NCBI GenBank assembly: GCA_043757865.1
Contig: JAYVOP010000375.1
Span: forward strand, 1 to 40,331
Source of the DNA: JAGNEJ01 sp043757865
Lineage (GTDB): Bacteria > Verrucomicrobiota > Verrucomicrobiia > Verrucomicrobiales > V1-33
Length of the DNA stretch: 40,331 nucleotides
Reading direction: 5' to 3'
Shown: in pieces, positions 25,901 to 33,708 of the stretch
Layout of the letters: every line of letters begins with the position of its first letter
How positions within the stretch are numbered: the first letter of the stretch is position 1
The notes under the pieces: generated by a model
Told to the model about the DNA's origin: nothing
The model's database searches: none
The model's input: the letters and a program-made list of their open reading frames with translations, nothing else
Translations under genes and position numbers: made by a program

Positions 25901-28504
25901 ATGGACGGACAACATCAGACGGCACCTCGCCAATGCAGCGCGATCAGATACATTACCTTTAAAAAGCTGGGGCAGGTCAGGAGGCTTGCTTGGCAGCTTG
26001 GTTTTAGCACTTGCCTAACGCTGCCAGTGGCGGCTGCGGAGTCGGGGAAATTTAGCTTGGACGCTGCGGGATTGGCGGGGGTGGTGCAGCCATTTTTAAA
26101 GGAGCACTGTGTGGGCTGCCATGGGCCGGAGAAGGTGAAGGGGGACTTCAGGATCGACACCCAGTTAGGCGAAAACCTCTTGGACCCCGGCCAGCGGGAA
26201 CGCTGGGCCAGTGTGGTGGACGTGCTCAATAGCCATGAGATGCCGCCGGAAAAGGAGCCCCAGCCCGCTGCTGCTAACGTAGCCGCCGTGGTGGACTGGA
26301 TCACCGCGCAGATGGTGCGGGCGGAGGATGCACAGCGGGATGGGCAGCGCGTCTTGCGTCGCCTGAACCGCACGGAATACGCCAATACGATCCGCGCGCT
26401 GCTGGGCGTGGAGGCGGACCTCAGCGCCTTTCCCTTGGATGGCGCGGCGGGTGGATTTGATAACAACGGCAAGGCGCTCACGATGTCCCCCATGCTGGTG
26501 GAACTCTACCTGGAGGCGGCCCGCAAGGCGTGGGATCAAGCGCTAGTGGAAGGCCCCGCGCCCGCCCTAACCACGTGGCGTTTCCAGCCTGAGGAGGGCA
26601 GTGGGGATGACCACCGCGTGCGCTTAGACGCGCAGAATACCCCCATCGTGCATGGGGGGAAAAATGAGAAGCGCGCGGGCTTCACGATCATGCATCACGA
26701 GTCGTGGGATCGGCATTGCGATGCGCGAGACTTTGCCGTGCCCTTGGCGGGAAATTATGTGGTGCGGGTGCGGGCGGCGGGGCGCGTGCCGACGCGGGCA
26801 GACATTGTGAGCGCGGCCCGACAGGCGCTAGAGCAACGCTGCGCAGAGAACAAAGATGCGAAAGGGGCCGCCTGGCAGCGGGCGCATCTGGAGGAGGATC
26901 TAGCCCATTTCCAACAGGATCCGCTCTATGATTATGGTCCGCCGCGTTTGAAGTTGATCCAGAACCTGGGAGGCCAGCCGAAAGTAGTGGCGGAATGGGA
27001 TGTGGCCGCGCCCACGGACGCCCCGCAGAGCTATGAATTCACGGTGCCCTTTACCACCCAGCGCGCGGGGCTCAGCCTGGAGTATGCCTACAGTATTCCC
27101 AAGGTGTTAGAAAATTCCTGGATGCAGACGCGAGACACGTTTCCGCGTCCTGAGGCGTGGGTGGATTGGTATGAACTCAGCGGCCCGATCCACGCAGGGT
27201 GGCCGCCCGCAGCGCAGCAGGAGCTGCTGCCCCACTCACCCCTAGCCGCTCATGAGGAAGCCGCTGAGGCTGCGGCGGTCTTGGCAAAGTTCCTCCCGCG
27301 CGCCTATCGTCGGCCTGTTTCCGCAGGGGAAATGGCGGCCTCCCTGGCACTCTATACCGCCGCACGGCCCACCGCTCCGAACTTCCTGGCGGCCCTCAAA
27401 GTGCCACTGACGGCGTGTCTGGCCGCCCCCAGTTTCCTTTACCTCACGGAGCCTACTAACAGCACCTTCACAGCCTACGAGCTGGCCACGCGGCTGGCGT
27501 ATTTCCTCTGGTCCGCCCCGCCGGATGCCGCGCTCACGGCGGCTGCGGCGGCGGGGGAGCTGGCGGATCCTGCCAAGTTACGCGCGCAGGCGGATCGTCT
27601 GTTGGCGGACCCGCGGGCGGAGGCGCTGGCGGAGAATTTTGCGGCTCAGTGGCTAGGCTTGCGAGAGGTGGGGGCCAATCCGCCAGCGGCTGAGTTATAC
27701 CCGAACTACGACCGCCATGCGGAGACCTCGATGGTGCAGGAGGCACTGGCGTTCTTTAACGAGGTGCGGCGGCAGGATCTCAGTGTGCTGAACTTCGTGT
27801 CCGCAGATTTTGCGATGCTGAACGAGCGCATGGCCCGCTACTACGGCATTCCCGGCGTGCGGGGAGATGCCTTCCGTCGCGTGACGCTGCCGCCAGAGTC
27901 CCACCGCGGCGGGCTACTGACGCAGGCGGCCATGCTCTGCATCACGTCTAACGGCACGCGCACTAGCCCCGTAAAACGTGGCGTGTGGGTGCTCAAAAAC
28001 GTGCTGGGCACGGACCCTGGGCTGCCTGTGTCGAACGCAGGCGACATCGCCCCCAAGGTCCCCGGCCTGGACAAGGCCACGGTGCGGCAGCGGCTGGAGA
28101 TCCATCGCACGCTGGACCAATGTGCGCGTTGTCATAACAAGATCGACCCACTGGGGCTGGCGTTAGAAAATTTCAATGCCTCCGGCGCATGGCGGCAGCA
28201 GGAGGGCTTCGGGTATCAAGGACGGGTGGAGAAAAATGATCCGTTGATTGATGCCCACGCCACCTTGCCAGACGGCACCGCCATCAATGGCGTGGCGGAA
28301 CTCCAAGCCGCATTGGTTAAAAAGCCGGAGCTATTTCTCCGCTGCCTAGCGGGGAAACTATACACCTACGCCCTGGGCCGGGAACTGCGCCTAGCGGATC
28401 GCCCCACCGTGCTAGCCGCCTGCACCGCCATGACGGCACACGGGCACACCCTCCGCAGCCTAATCCATTTCCTCATCACCACGCCCGCCTTCACCCAGCG
28501 GTAG
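25901..28504 (+). CDS. DUF1592/DUF1588/DUF1585 planctomycete-type cytochrome c protein
   Basis: The product is 867 residues from ATG 25901; the N-terminal 45 residues contain a basic then hydrophobic stretch ending LPVAAAES, consistent with export. A cytochrome c site (PSCyt1 type) is at residues 70-74 (CVGCH), with a likely axial Met114 (SHEMPPEKE). DUF1587 follows (RRLNRTEYANTIRALLGV), then DUF1595 (KFLPRAYRRPVSAGEM), DUF1592 (YELATRLAYFLWSAPPDAAL), DUF1588 (GLLTQAAMLCITSNGTRTSPVKRG) and DUF1585 (LPDGTAINGVAELQAAL). A second CARCH motif lies near residue 744. Such proteins are usually followed by a DUF1552 gene; here a convergent ABC permease gene follows. Function is unknown; a role in extracellular polymer oxidation is often proposed. 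Confidence 0.88.
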   Translation: MDGQHQTAPRQCSAIRYITFKKLGQVRRLAWQLGFSTCLTLPVAAAESGKFSLDAAGLAGVVQPFLKEHCVGCHGPEKVKGDFRIDTQLGENLLDPGQRERWASVVDVLNSHEMPPEKEPQPAAANVAAVVDWITAQMVRAEDAQRDGQRVLRRLNRTEYANTIRALLGVEADLSAFPLDGAAGGFDNNGKALTMSPMLVELYLEAARKAWDQALVEGPAPALTTWRFQPEEGSGDDHRVRLDAQNTPIVHGGKNEKRAGFTIMHHESWDRHCDARDFAVPLAGNYVVRVRAAGRVPTRADIVSAARQALEQRCAENKDAKGAAWQRAHLEEDLAHFQQDPLYDYGPPRLKLIQNLGGQPKVVAEWDVAAPTDAPQSYEFTVPFTTQRAGLSLEYAYSIPKVLENSWMQTRDTFPRPEAWVDWYELSGPIHAGWPPAAQQELLPHSPLAAHEEAAEAAAVLAKFLPRAYRRPVSAGEMAASLALYTAARPTAPNFLAALKVPLTACLAAPSFLYLTEPTNSTFTAYELATRLAYFLWSAPPDAALTAAAAAGELADPAKLRAQADRLLADPRAEALAENFAAQWLGLREVGANPPAAELYPNYDRHAETSMVQEALAFFNEVRRQDLSVLNFVSADFAMLNERMARYYGIPGVRGDAFRRVTLPPESHRGGLLTQAAMLCITSNGTRTSPVKRGVWVLKNVLGTDPGLPVSNAGDIAPKVPGLDKATVRQRLEIHRTLDQCARCHNKIDPLGLALENFNASGAWRQQEGFGYQGRVEKNDPLIDAHATLPDGTAINGVAELQAALVKKPELFLRCLAGKLYTYALGRELRLADRPTVLAACTAMTAHGHTLRSLIHFLITTPAFTQR

Positions 28505-28519
28505 CCTTGCCGCGCTTGC

Positions 28520-29677
28520 CTAACCACCCCGCCGGAGGGCCGTGGCGATCTGGAGGCGCATGGCTTGCCACGCGGGCCAGAGACCCGCCAGCACTCCCAG
28601 CGCTACCGCTAGGAGCACGCCGCGCACCAGATGCTGCGGCGGTAAATAGAACACGGGCAGCAAGCCCGGCACGGGATTCCCGGCGGAAATAATCCCCCAC
28701 GCCAAGCCTAGGCCAGCGCAGCCGCCCACGATGCCGAGCAGGCAGGATTCCGCCAGCACGGACCAGAGCACCAGCCGATTCGGAAAGCCAATGGCCTTCA
28801 GCACCCCTAGCTCTTCCGTGCGCTCCCGCACAGACTGGGCCATGGTATTCCCCGCTACCAGCAGGATGGTAAAGAACACTGCACTGACCACCGCCATGAC
28901 GATGCTGGCAATATCCCCCAGTTGTTGCGCGAAGCCTTGGGCAAAGGCTCCCTCCCCCTCCGCCTTGGTTTCGTAAGGGGAGTTGGCGAACTCCTCATCA
29001 ATCTTGGCCGCCACTGCTGGGGCTTCCGCAGGGTCCGTGGCGCGCACCACATACCACCCCACTTGGCCTTTATTCTTCTGCCGCGCTTCTTCAAAGTAGT
29101 CATACCGGAAGAACAGACCGCTGGTGTCCGTGTTCTTTTTCGCCCCCTCATAGATGCCCGCGATTTCAAAGTCCCACACGTCCTGCCCCTTCGGTTGGCC
29201 CCAGATGGGGGATTGCAGCGGCACGTGATCCCCCACTTTCCATCCGAAACGATCCGCCGTGGTCCGCCCGATGATGACCGCAGTGCGCTGGGCGAGCCAC
29301 GCCGCTTTGGCTTCCGGCTTCAGGAGATACTCCGGATACATGCCCAGGAAGTCATCCGGCACCACGGGCATATTCGGAAAGAAGTTTTTGGGATCTTGGT
29401 AAATGCCGCCAAACCAAGTCTGGTGGCTGGCCGCAGCCACGCCCTTGATGGCTAAGATGCGGGCCGTATAGCTCTCTGGCAGCGTCTGAATCAAGGATAC
29501 TTTATGCCGCACAATGATGCGGTCCGCGCCCGCCATGCTCACGCCGCCCGTGAGGGATTCTTGAATTGCCCCCAGAAATCCGTAGAGCAGGAAGGCGATG
29601 AGGATGGACAGAAAGGTGAGGATGGTGCGCAGTTTCTTGCGCACTAAACCAGCCCAGATGAGAGGGAGAAATTTCAT
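28520..29677 (-). CDS. ABC transporter permease, MacB/FtsX type
   Basis: The product is 385 residues from ATG 29677. It has one N-terminal membrane helix (TILTFLSILIAFLLYGFLG), an extracytoplasmic MacB-PCD-like domain (residues about 45-240), and three C-terminal helices forming the FtsX domain (VMAVVSAVFFTILLVAGNTMAQSVRERTEELGVLKAIGF and onward). It ends in QIATALRRGG, the usual FtsX tail. It pairs with the ATPase encoded 11 bases upstream. Such pairs extract lipoproteins or export peptides or antibiotics by a mechanotransmission cycle. No membrane fusion protein is adjacent. It converges with the DUF1592-type gene with 15 bases between. Confidence 0.9.
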   Translation of the reverse strand: MKFLPLIWAGLVRKKLRTILTFLSILIAFLLYGFLGAIQESLTGGVSMAGADRIIVRHKVSLIQTLPESYTARILAIKGVAAASHQTWFGGIYQDPKNFFPNMPVVPDDFLGMYPEYLLKPEAKAAWLAQRTAVIIGRTTADRFGWKVGDHVPLQSPIWGQPKGQDVWDFEIAGIYEGAKKNTDTSGLFFRYDYFEEARQKNKGQVGWYVVRATDPAEAPAVAAKIDEEFANSPYETKAEGEGAFAQGFAQQLGDIASIVMAVVSAVFFTILLVAGNTMAQSVRERTEELGVLKAIGFPNRLVLWSVLAESCLLGIVGGCAGLGLAWGIISAGNPVPGLLPVFYLPPQHLVRGVLLAVALGVLAGLWPAWQAMRLQIATALRRGG

Positions 29678-29688
29678 TCCAGAGTCGG

Positions 29689-30384
29689 TTAATCTGCCGC
29701 CGTGGTGGAGAGTTGGCCCTTATCCAGGTGGACAGTGCGCGTGGCCCGGGCGGAGGCATGGGGATCGTGCGTGACCATGATGATGGTCTTGCCTTGATCC
29801 CGATTGAGCGCTTGAAGCAGGGTCAGTATTTCATCGCCGGACTTGCGATCAAGGTCGCCCGTGGGCTCATCACACAAGAGCACGGTAGGGTCCGTGACGA
29901 TGGCGCGGGCGATGCCCACGCGCTGCTGCTCCCCGCCAGAGAGCATCCGCGGATGATGCAGCGCGCGATGGCTGAGACCCACGACGGCCAGGGCCGCCGC
30001 CACGTGGGCGCGTCGCTCGGCCTTATTTAAATGAGTCAGCAGCAGGGGCAGCTCCACATTTCTCTCGGCGGTTAGGGCGGGCAGGAGATTGTAGAATTGG
30101 AAAACAAAGCCGATGTGCCGCGCGCGCCATGCGGCTAGCTGGCTGTCCGCTAGCGCATCAATGCGGTCTGGCCCCACCTGCACGCTGCCCGTGCTAGGGC
30201 GATCCAGGCCGCCCAGGAGATTGAGCAACGTGGATTTCCCGGAGCCGGATGGCCCCATCAGCGCCAGGAATTCCCCACGCCCCACTGCCAAGTTCAACCC
30301 CGCTAGCACGTGGATCTGCTCCGTGCCTCGTTGGAAGGTTTTGGTGACATCATGGACAAGGACAAGGGGATCGGTGGGGCTCAT
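29689..30384 (-). CDS. ABC transporter ATP-binding protein, LolD/MacB type
   Basis: The product is 231 residues from ATG 30384, the normal length. It has Walker A GPSGSGKST (44-52), Q-loop FVFQFYNLLP, signature LSGGEQQRVGIARA, Walker B VLLCDEPTGDLD and the H-loop in IIMVTHDPHA. These identify the LolD/MacB/FtsE-like subfamily. It energises the MacB/FtsX-type permease encoded immediately downstream, and the two are one transcription unit. The 561-base upstream region contains several repeats. Confidence 0.93.
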   Translation of the reverse strand: MSPTDPLVLVHDVTKTFQRGTEQIHVLAGLNLAVGRGEFLALMGPSGSGKSTLLNLLGGLDRPSTGSVQVGPDRIDALADSQLAAWRARHIGFVFQFYNLLPALTAERNVELPLLLTHLNKAERRAHVAAALAVVGLSHRALHHPRMLSGGEQQRVGIARAIVTDPTVLLCDEPTGDLDRKSGDEILTLLQALNRDQGKTIIMVTHDPHASARATRTVHLDKGQLSTTAAD

Positions 30385-30486
30385 GGGAGTGGGGTAAGAA
30401 TGCCTTTGCCTCTGGTGCCAGATGCCGCTGCTGGCAAGGTGGAATCTGGTGCGTCAGGGGCCATGGCGACCACCAGTGCCACCGGT

Positions 30487-30576
30487 TCTTGGTGCTCCTT
30501 GTGCTCCTTGTGGTAGCAACCAGCAGTGCGCTAGGGATTCGGGGTTTAACCACAAAGCGCCCAAGGAACACAGGGA
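30487..30576. repeat. Imperfect 28-bp inverted repeat, ccacaaag type
   Basis: Arms 30487-30514 and 30549-30576 match at 21 of 28 positions. The left arm contains two near-copies of ctccttgtg, and the right arm begins accacaaagcgcccaaggaa. Sequences of the type accacaaagg-acacaaagg are widespread intergenic repeats in environmental bacterial genomes. The function is unknown. Confidence 0.7.
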
Positions 30577-30655
30577 ATCGTGTGCAGGATGCGTCAAAAT
30601 GTCCAGTTTTTCGGGTTTAGGGGTCAGATTTACAATTCCAGACCCTTGGGGTGCC

Positions 30656-30765
30656 CATACCTAATAGACAGGGTGGGCATACCTAATAGACGGGGTGGGC
30701 ATACCTAATAGACGGGGTGCCCATACCTAATAGACGGGGTGGCCATACCTAATAGACGGGGTGCC
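30656..30765. repeat. 22-bp tandem repeat, five copies with variable dinucleotide
   Basis: Copies begin at 30656, 30678, 30700, 30722 and 30744, exactly 22 bases apart. The unit is catacctaatagacggggtg plus two variable bases; the first copy has one substitution (gacagggtg). The dinucleotide before each copy reads cc, gg, gg, cc, gc, and a final partial unit ends in cc at about 30773. There are no spacers, so it is not a CRISPR array. The 22-bp period is close to two helical turns. Confidence 0.92.
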
Positions 30766-30847
30766 TACCAGTAACCTTAGGTTTGGCCACCTGTGACCCC
30801 AGGAGTGGCCGTGGGATACCCTTGCGGCGGGGGCGGCGGCTTTTGGA

Positions 30848-30869
30848 GCGCCTTGCCAAGGCGCGCACC
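30848..30869. repeat. Short palindromic motif, copy 2 (gcgccttgccaaggcgcg...)
   Basis: The sequence gcgccttgccaaggcgc (30848-30864) is a perfect palindrome with 8-bp arms and one central base. With the following five bases it matches 24506-24527 at 20 of 22 positions. It lies 76 bases before the M48 protease start. Confidence 0.65.
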
Positions 30870-30945
30870 GGGGAGGGGACTAATTTGTCTGTGGGCCGTG
30901 GATTTTTGCTTTTCATTTTGCGGATGCCACCGTTTAATTTGCGCC

Positions 30946-32076
30946 ATGAGCTACGACCCACTTAATCCCCAGCATCAAGATCCCCGCCACCGTCAACCCG
31001 CCCCAGAGGAGTCTGCCGACGACCGAGGCGGCGGCATTGGCGGCATTCTCGGCCAAATCTTAGGCGGCGGCCAAGGCCGAACCCCTGAGCAAGATGCGCC
31101 CTCGGAAGACCCACGGTATGCGTCGCACCAACGCCAACCCTTTCCCCAGACAGAGGAGCCCCAGGAGGATCCGCGCATATCCCAATCTAACAGCGGCCCT
31201 GACCCTGTGGGCGGGCTGTTCGCCACGCTGTTACGCAACCCCCGTGTGCTCATGGCGCTGCTGGCCATCGGCGGGGCGTTCGTCAGTTATATGATGACTA
31301 CCACGGTGGAAAACAATCCTGTCACAGGTCAATCCGTGCGGGTGCTGGGCGACATTGAAAACGACATCCAAATGGGCCTGCAAGCCGCCCCAGAAATGAT
31401 CGCCCAGGGCAAGGGGGAGTATCGTGATCCCAAGCTGCAAGCCTATATCGACAAGGTGGGAGCCACGTTAGTGAAAGCCAATATGGTGGGGGACTGGGCG
31501 GAGACGTTTCACCAGTATAAATGGGATTTTCATCTTCTAGCCGACGAGGAAACCATCAACGCCTTCGCCCTGCCCGGAGGGCAGATCTTCTTTACCTATG
31601 GCTTATTTTCCAAGCTGAAAACGGAGGATGAAGTGGCTGGGGTGCTCGGGCACGAGATTGGCCACGTCATCGCCCGGCACTCTGCCAAGCAAATGGCCAA
31701 GGCCAAGCTCATCAACGGCATGGTCATGGCCGGAGCCACCGCCACCTCCGATGGCCGAACTGACTCTGGCCGCATGGCGCAGATGGTGGCCAATATCTTC
31801 AACATGAAGTATGGCAGAGATGATGAGACCCAGGCGGACCGGCTGGGCACCCAGTTTATGATCAATGCTAAATATAACCCCCAGGGCATCGTCCACGTCA
31901 TGGAAGTGCTCCAAGCCGAGATGGGCGGCAGCCGCCAACCCGAATTCATGAGCACCCACCCGAATCCCGATCACCGCATCGACAAGATCCTCCAAGTCAT
32001 CAAGGACCTGGAAGCAGGCCGGATTGAAGGGCCCAAGAGCATCCCGCAGGAAGCGTATCCACAAGGGGTAAATTAG
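30946..32076 (+). CDS. Membrane-anchored M48-family zinc metalloprotease
   Basis: I place the start at ATG 30946 (MSYDPLNPQHQD), 376 residues. The first about 90 residues are low-complexity and rich in Gly, Pro, Gln and Asp. One membrane helix follows (VLMALLAIGGAFVSYMM, residues about 101-117). The peptidase domain has HEIGH at 236-240 (His236, Glu237, His240) and the third zinc ligand Glu294 (DDETQADRLG), and ends with STHPNPDHRIDKI. This matches the M48B/C group including BepA and LoiP, which degrade or assemble envelope proteins; here a short soluble N terminus precedes the anchor. The OppD-type ATPase gene begins three bases after the stop. Confidence 0.88.
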   Translation: MSYDPLNPQHQDPRHRQPAPEESADDRGGGIGGILGQILGGGQGRTPEQDAPSEDPRYASHQRQPFPQTEEPQEDPRISQSNSGPDPVGGLFATLLRNPRVLMALLAIGGAFVSYMMTTTVENNPVTGQSVRVLGDIENDIQMGLQAAPEMIAQGKGEYRDPKLQAYIDKVGATLVKANMVGDWAETFHQYKWDFHLLADEETINAFALPGGQIFFTYGLFSKLKTEDEVAGVLGHEIGHVIARHSAKQMAKAKLINGMVMAGATATSDGRTDSGRMAQMVANIFNMKYGRDDETQADRLGTQFMINAKYNPQGIVHVMEVLQAEMGGSRQPEFMSTHPNPDHRIDKILQVIKDLEAGRIEGPKSIPQEAYPQGVN

Positions 32077-32079
32077 GAA

Positions 32080-33057
32080 ATGCCCCTGCTCCAAGTCGAA
32101 GATCTCCAAGTGTCCTTCCACACGCGCAACGGGGTGTGCCGGGCGGTGGATGGCGTCTCATTTCAAGTGGAGGCGGGGCAGACGATTGGGATCGTGGGCG
32201 AGTCTGGATCGGGGAAATCCGTGAGTTGCTATTCCCTGTTAGGTTTGATCCCGCAGCCGCCGGGGCGGATCAGCGGCGGCACTGCGATGTTCGATGGCAT
32301 GGACTTGCTGAAACTGAGTCCACGCCAACTCCAGCGCGTGCGGGGGAAGCGGATCAGCATGATTTTCCAAGACCCCATGACCTCGCTGAATCCTTGGCTG
32401 AGCGTCAGTCAGCAGTTGAGCGAGCCCCTGCAAATCCACCAAGGGATGAACGCCAAGCAGGCTCTGGCAGAAGGGATCGAAGCCCTGCGGCTGGTGGGCA
32501 TTCGTGATCCTGAGGAGCGCATCCGCGCCTATCCGCACGAGTTCTCTGGCGGCATGAGACAGCGGGTGATGATCGCCATGGCCATGATTACACGGCCAGA
32601 GATTTTGATAGCCGATGAGCCGACTACGGCTCTGGATGTGACGGTGCAAAAGGAGGTGCTAGACCTCATGAAACAGCGCCAGCGGGAAAGCGGCACGGCG
32701 GTCATTTTCATCACCCATGATCTAGGCGTGGTGGCGGAGGTGTGTGACTACGTTTATGTAATGTATGGTGGCCGCATCGTAGAAGCCGCGCCCACGCAGG
32801 AGCTGCTGCGGCAGCCGCGCCATGCCTACACGCAGGCGCTGCTGAAGAGCATCCCCGCCTTACAGCAGAAGGGCTGCACGCTCTACACCATCGGCGGTAT
32901 GCCGCCAGATCTCAGCCAGTCAATCCCCGGCTGCGCATTCCGCCCGCGGCGTCCCGCCGAATTACGCCAGCAATGCGCGCAGACGCAGCGGCCAGAGCTA
33001 GTGGAACTTTCCCCCCGGCATTGGGCGCAGAATTGCCCCGGCTGCGTGGCCTCGTAA
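32080..33057 (+). CDS. Oligopeptide/dipeptide-type ABC transporter ATP-binding protein (DppD/OppD-like)
   Basis: The product is 325 residues from ATG 32080, a standard OppD length. It has Walker A GESGSGKS (40-47), Q-loop MIFQDPMTSLNP, signature FSGGMRQRVMIAMAM, Walker B ILIADEPTTALD and H-loop VIFITHDLG. The C-terminal oligopeptide domain follows (HAYTQALLKSIPAL, then SIPGCAFRPRRPAELRQQC). In most relatives this tail reads PRC, and the cysteines hold an Fe-S cluster; here the second cysteine is Arg, though other cysteines remain. No permease, binding protein or second ATPase is in the window, so its partners must be encoded elsewhere. Spacing of three bases implies coupling to the M48 protease gene. 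Confidence 0.92.
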   Translation: MPLLQVEDLQVSFHTRNGVCRAVDGVSFQVEAGQTIGIVGESGSGKSVSCYSLLGLIPQPPGRISGGTAMFDGMDLLKLSPRQLQRVRGKRISMIFQDPMTSLNPWLSVSQQLSEPLQIHQGMNAKQALAEGIEALRLVGIRDPEERIRAYPHEFSGGMRQRVMIAMAMITRPEILIADEPTTALDVTVQKEVLDLMKQRQRESGTAVIFITHDLGVVAEVCDYVYVMYGGRIVEAAPTQELLRQPRHAYTQALLKSIPALQQKGCTLYTIGGMPPDLSQSIPGCAFRPRRPAELRQQCAQTQRPELVELSPRHWAQNCPGCVAS

Positions 33058-33090
33058 ACGCTGCCGGAGCCTCGCCCCACCGAGCACCCA

Positions 33091-33708
33091 TCAGAAATCT
33101 AAGAGCCGCTGCGCCACGGGCGCAAAGCTCAGCCGATGAATCGCACATGGCCCAAGCCGCTGCAGCGCCTCCAGATGGAGCCGCGTGCCGTAGCCTTTGT
33201 GCTGGGCGAAACCATAGCCAGGAAACTTCGCAGCATACGCGGTCATCAGTTGATCCCGCTCCACTTTGGCCAAAATGCTAGCCGCTGCGATACTCAAACT
33301 CAGCGCATCTCCACTCACGATGGCCTCCTGCGGAAACGGGAACCCCCGCACTGGCAACCCATCGATGAGCACCATTTCCGGCACCACGCCCAGCGCCCGC
33401 ACCGCCCGCTCCATGGCCAGATGGGTCGCGCGCAGGATGTTATGCTGGTCCACCTCCGCCACCGTGGCTAGGCCAGTGGCTAATCGCAGTCGATCATCCG
33501 CCTTCAGCTCCGCATAAATTTTCTCCCGTTGGGCCGCCGTCAGTTGCTTGCTATCCGTGAGCTTGGCATGGGTGAAATCTGGCGGTAACCACGCGGCTCC
33601 CGCCACCACCGGACCTGCCAGCGGCCCGCGCCCCGCTTCATCCACGCCCATGATCACGTGCAGACCCGCCGCCCGGTGCCGCCGCTCATACGCCAGCGTG
33701 CAGCTCAT
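33091..33708 (-). CDS. rnhB: Ribonuclease HII
   Basis: RNase HII removes ribonucleotides and RNA from RNA-DNA hybrids. The product is 205 residues from ATG 33708. The frame is open further upstream, but this ATG forms a 4-base ATGA overlap with the tlyA stop and leaves only a short leader before IMGVDEAGRGPLAGPVVAGA. The catalytic set is visible: Asp23 and Glu24 (GVDEAGRGPLAGP), an internal aspartate (MVLIDGLPV), and the later SIAAASILAKVERDQLM with another aspartate. The end FAQHKGYGTRLHLEALQRLGPCAIHRLSFAPV is typical. It is the last gene of the minus-strand run. Confidence 0.94.
   Translation of the reverse strand: MSCTLAYERRHRAAGLHVIMGVDEAGRGPLAGPVVAGAAWLPPDFTHAKLTDSKQLTAAQREKIYAELKADDRLRLATGLATVAEVDQHNILRATHLAMERAVRALGVVPEMVLIDGLPVRGFPFPQEAIVSGDALSLSIAAASILAKVERDQLMTAYAAKFPGYGFAQHKGYGTRLHLEALQRLGPCAIHRLSFAPVAQRLLDF

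Larger units (their letters stand above)
30385..30945. other. Repeat-rich intergenic region between divergent genes
   Basis: This 561-base region separates the ABC ATPase gene (minus) from the M48 protease gene (plus). It holds an imperfect inverted repeat (30487-30576), a 22-bp tandem array (30656-30765) and a short palindrome (30848-30869). I see no coding frame with protein character. The M48 frame is open back to 30793, but the translation there is cysteine- and glycine-rich and low in sense. Both promoters must lie here. Confidence 0.7.

Noticed and set aside
28520..30384. Complete tripartite MacAB-type efflux system
   Set aside because: Only the ATPase and one permease are present; no membrane fusion protein or outer-membrane channel gene is adjacent.
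30656..30765. Possible CRISPR array
   Set aside because: Units are 22 bases with no spacers of their own and only two variable bases; no cas genes are in the window.
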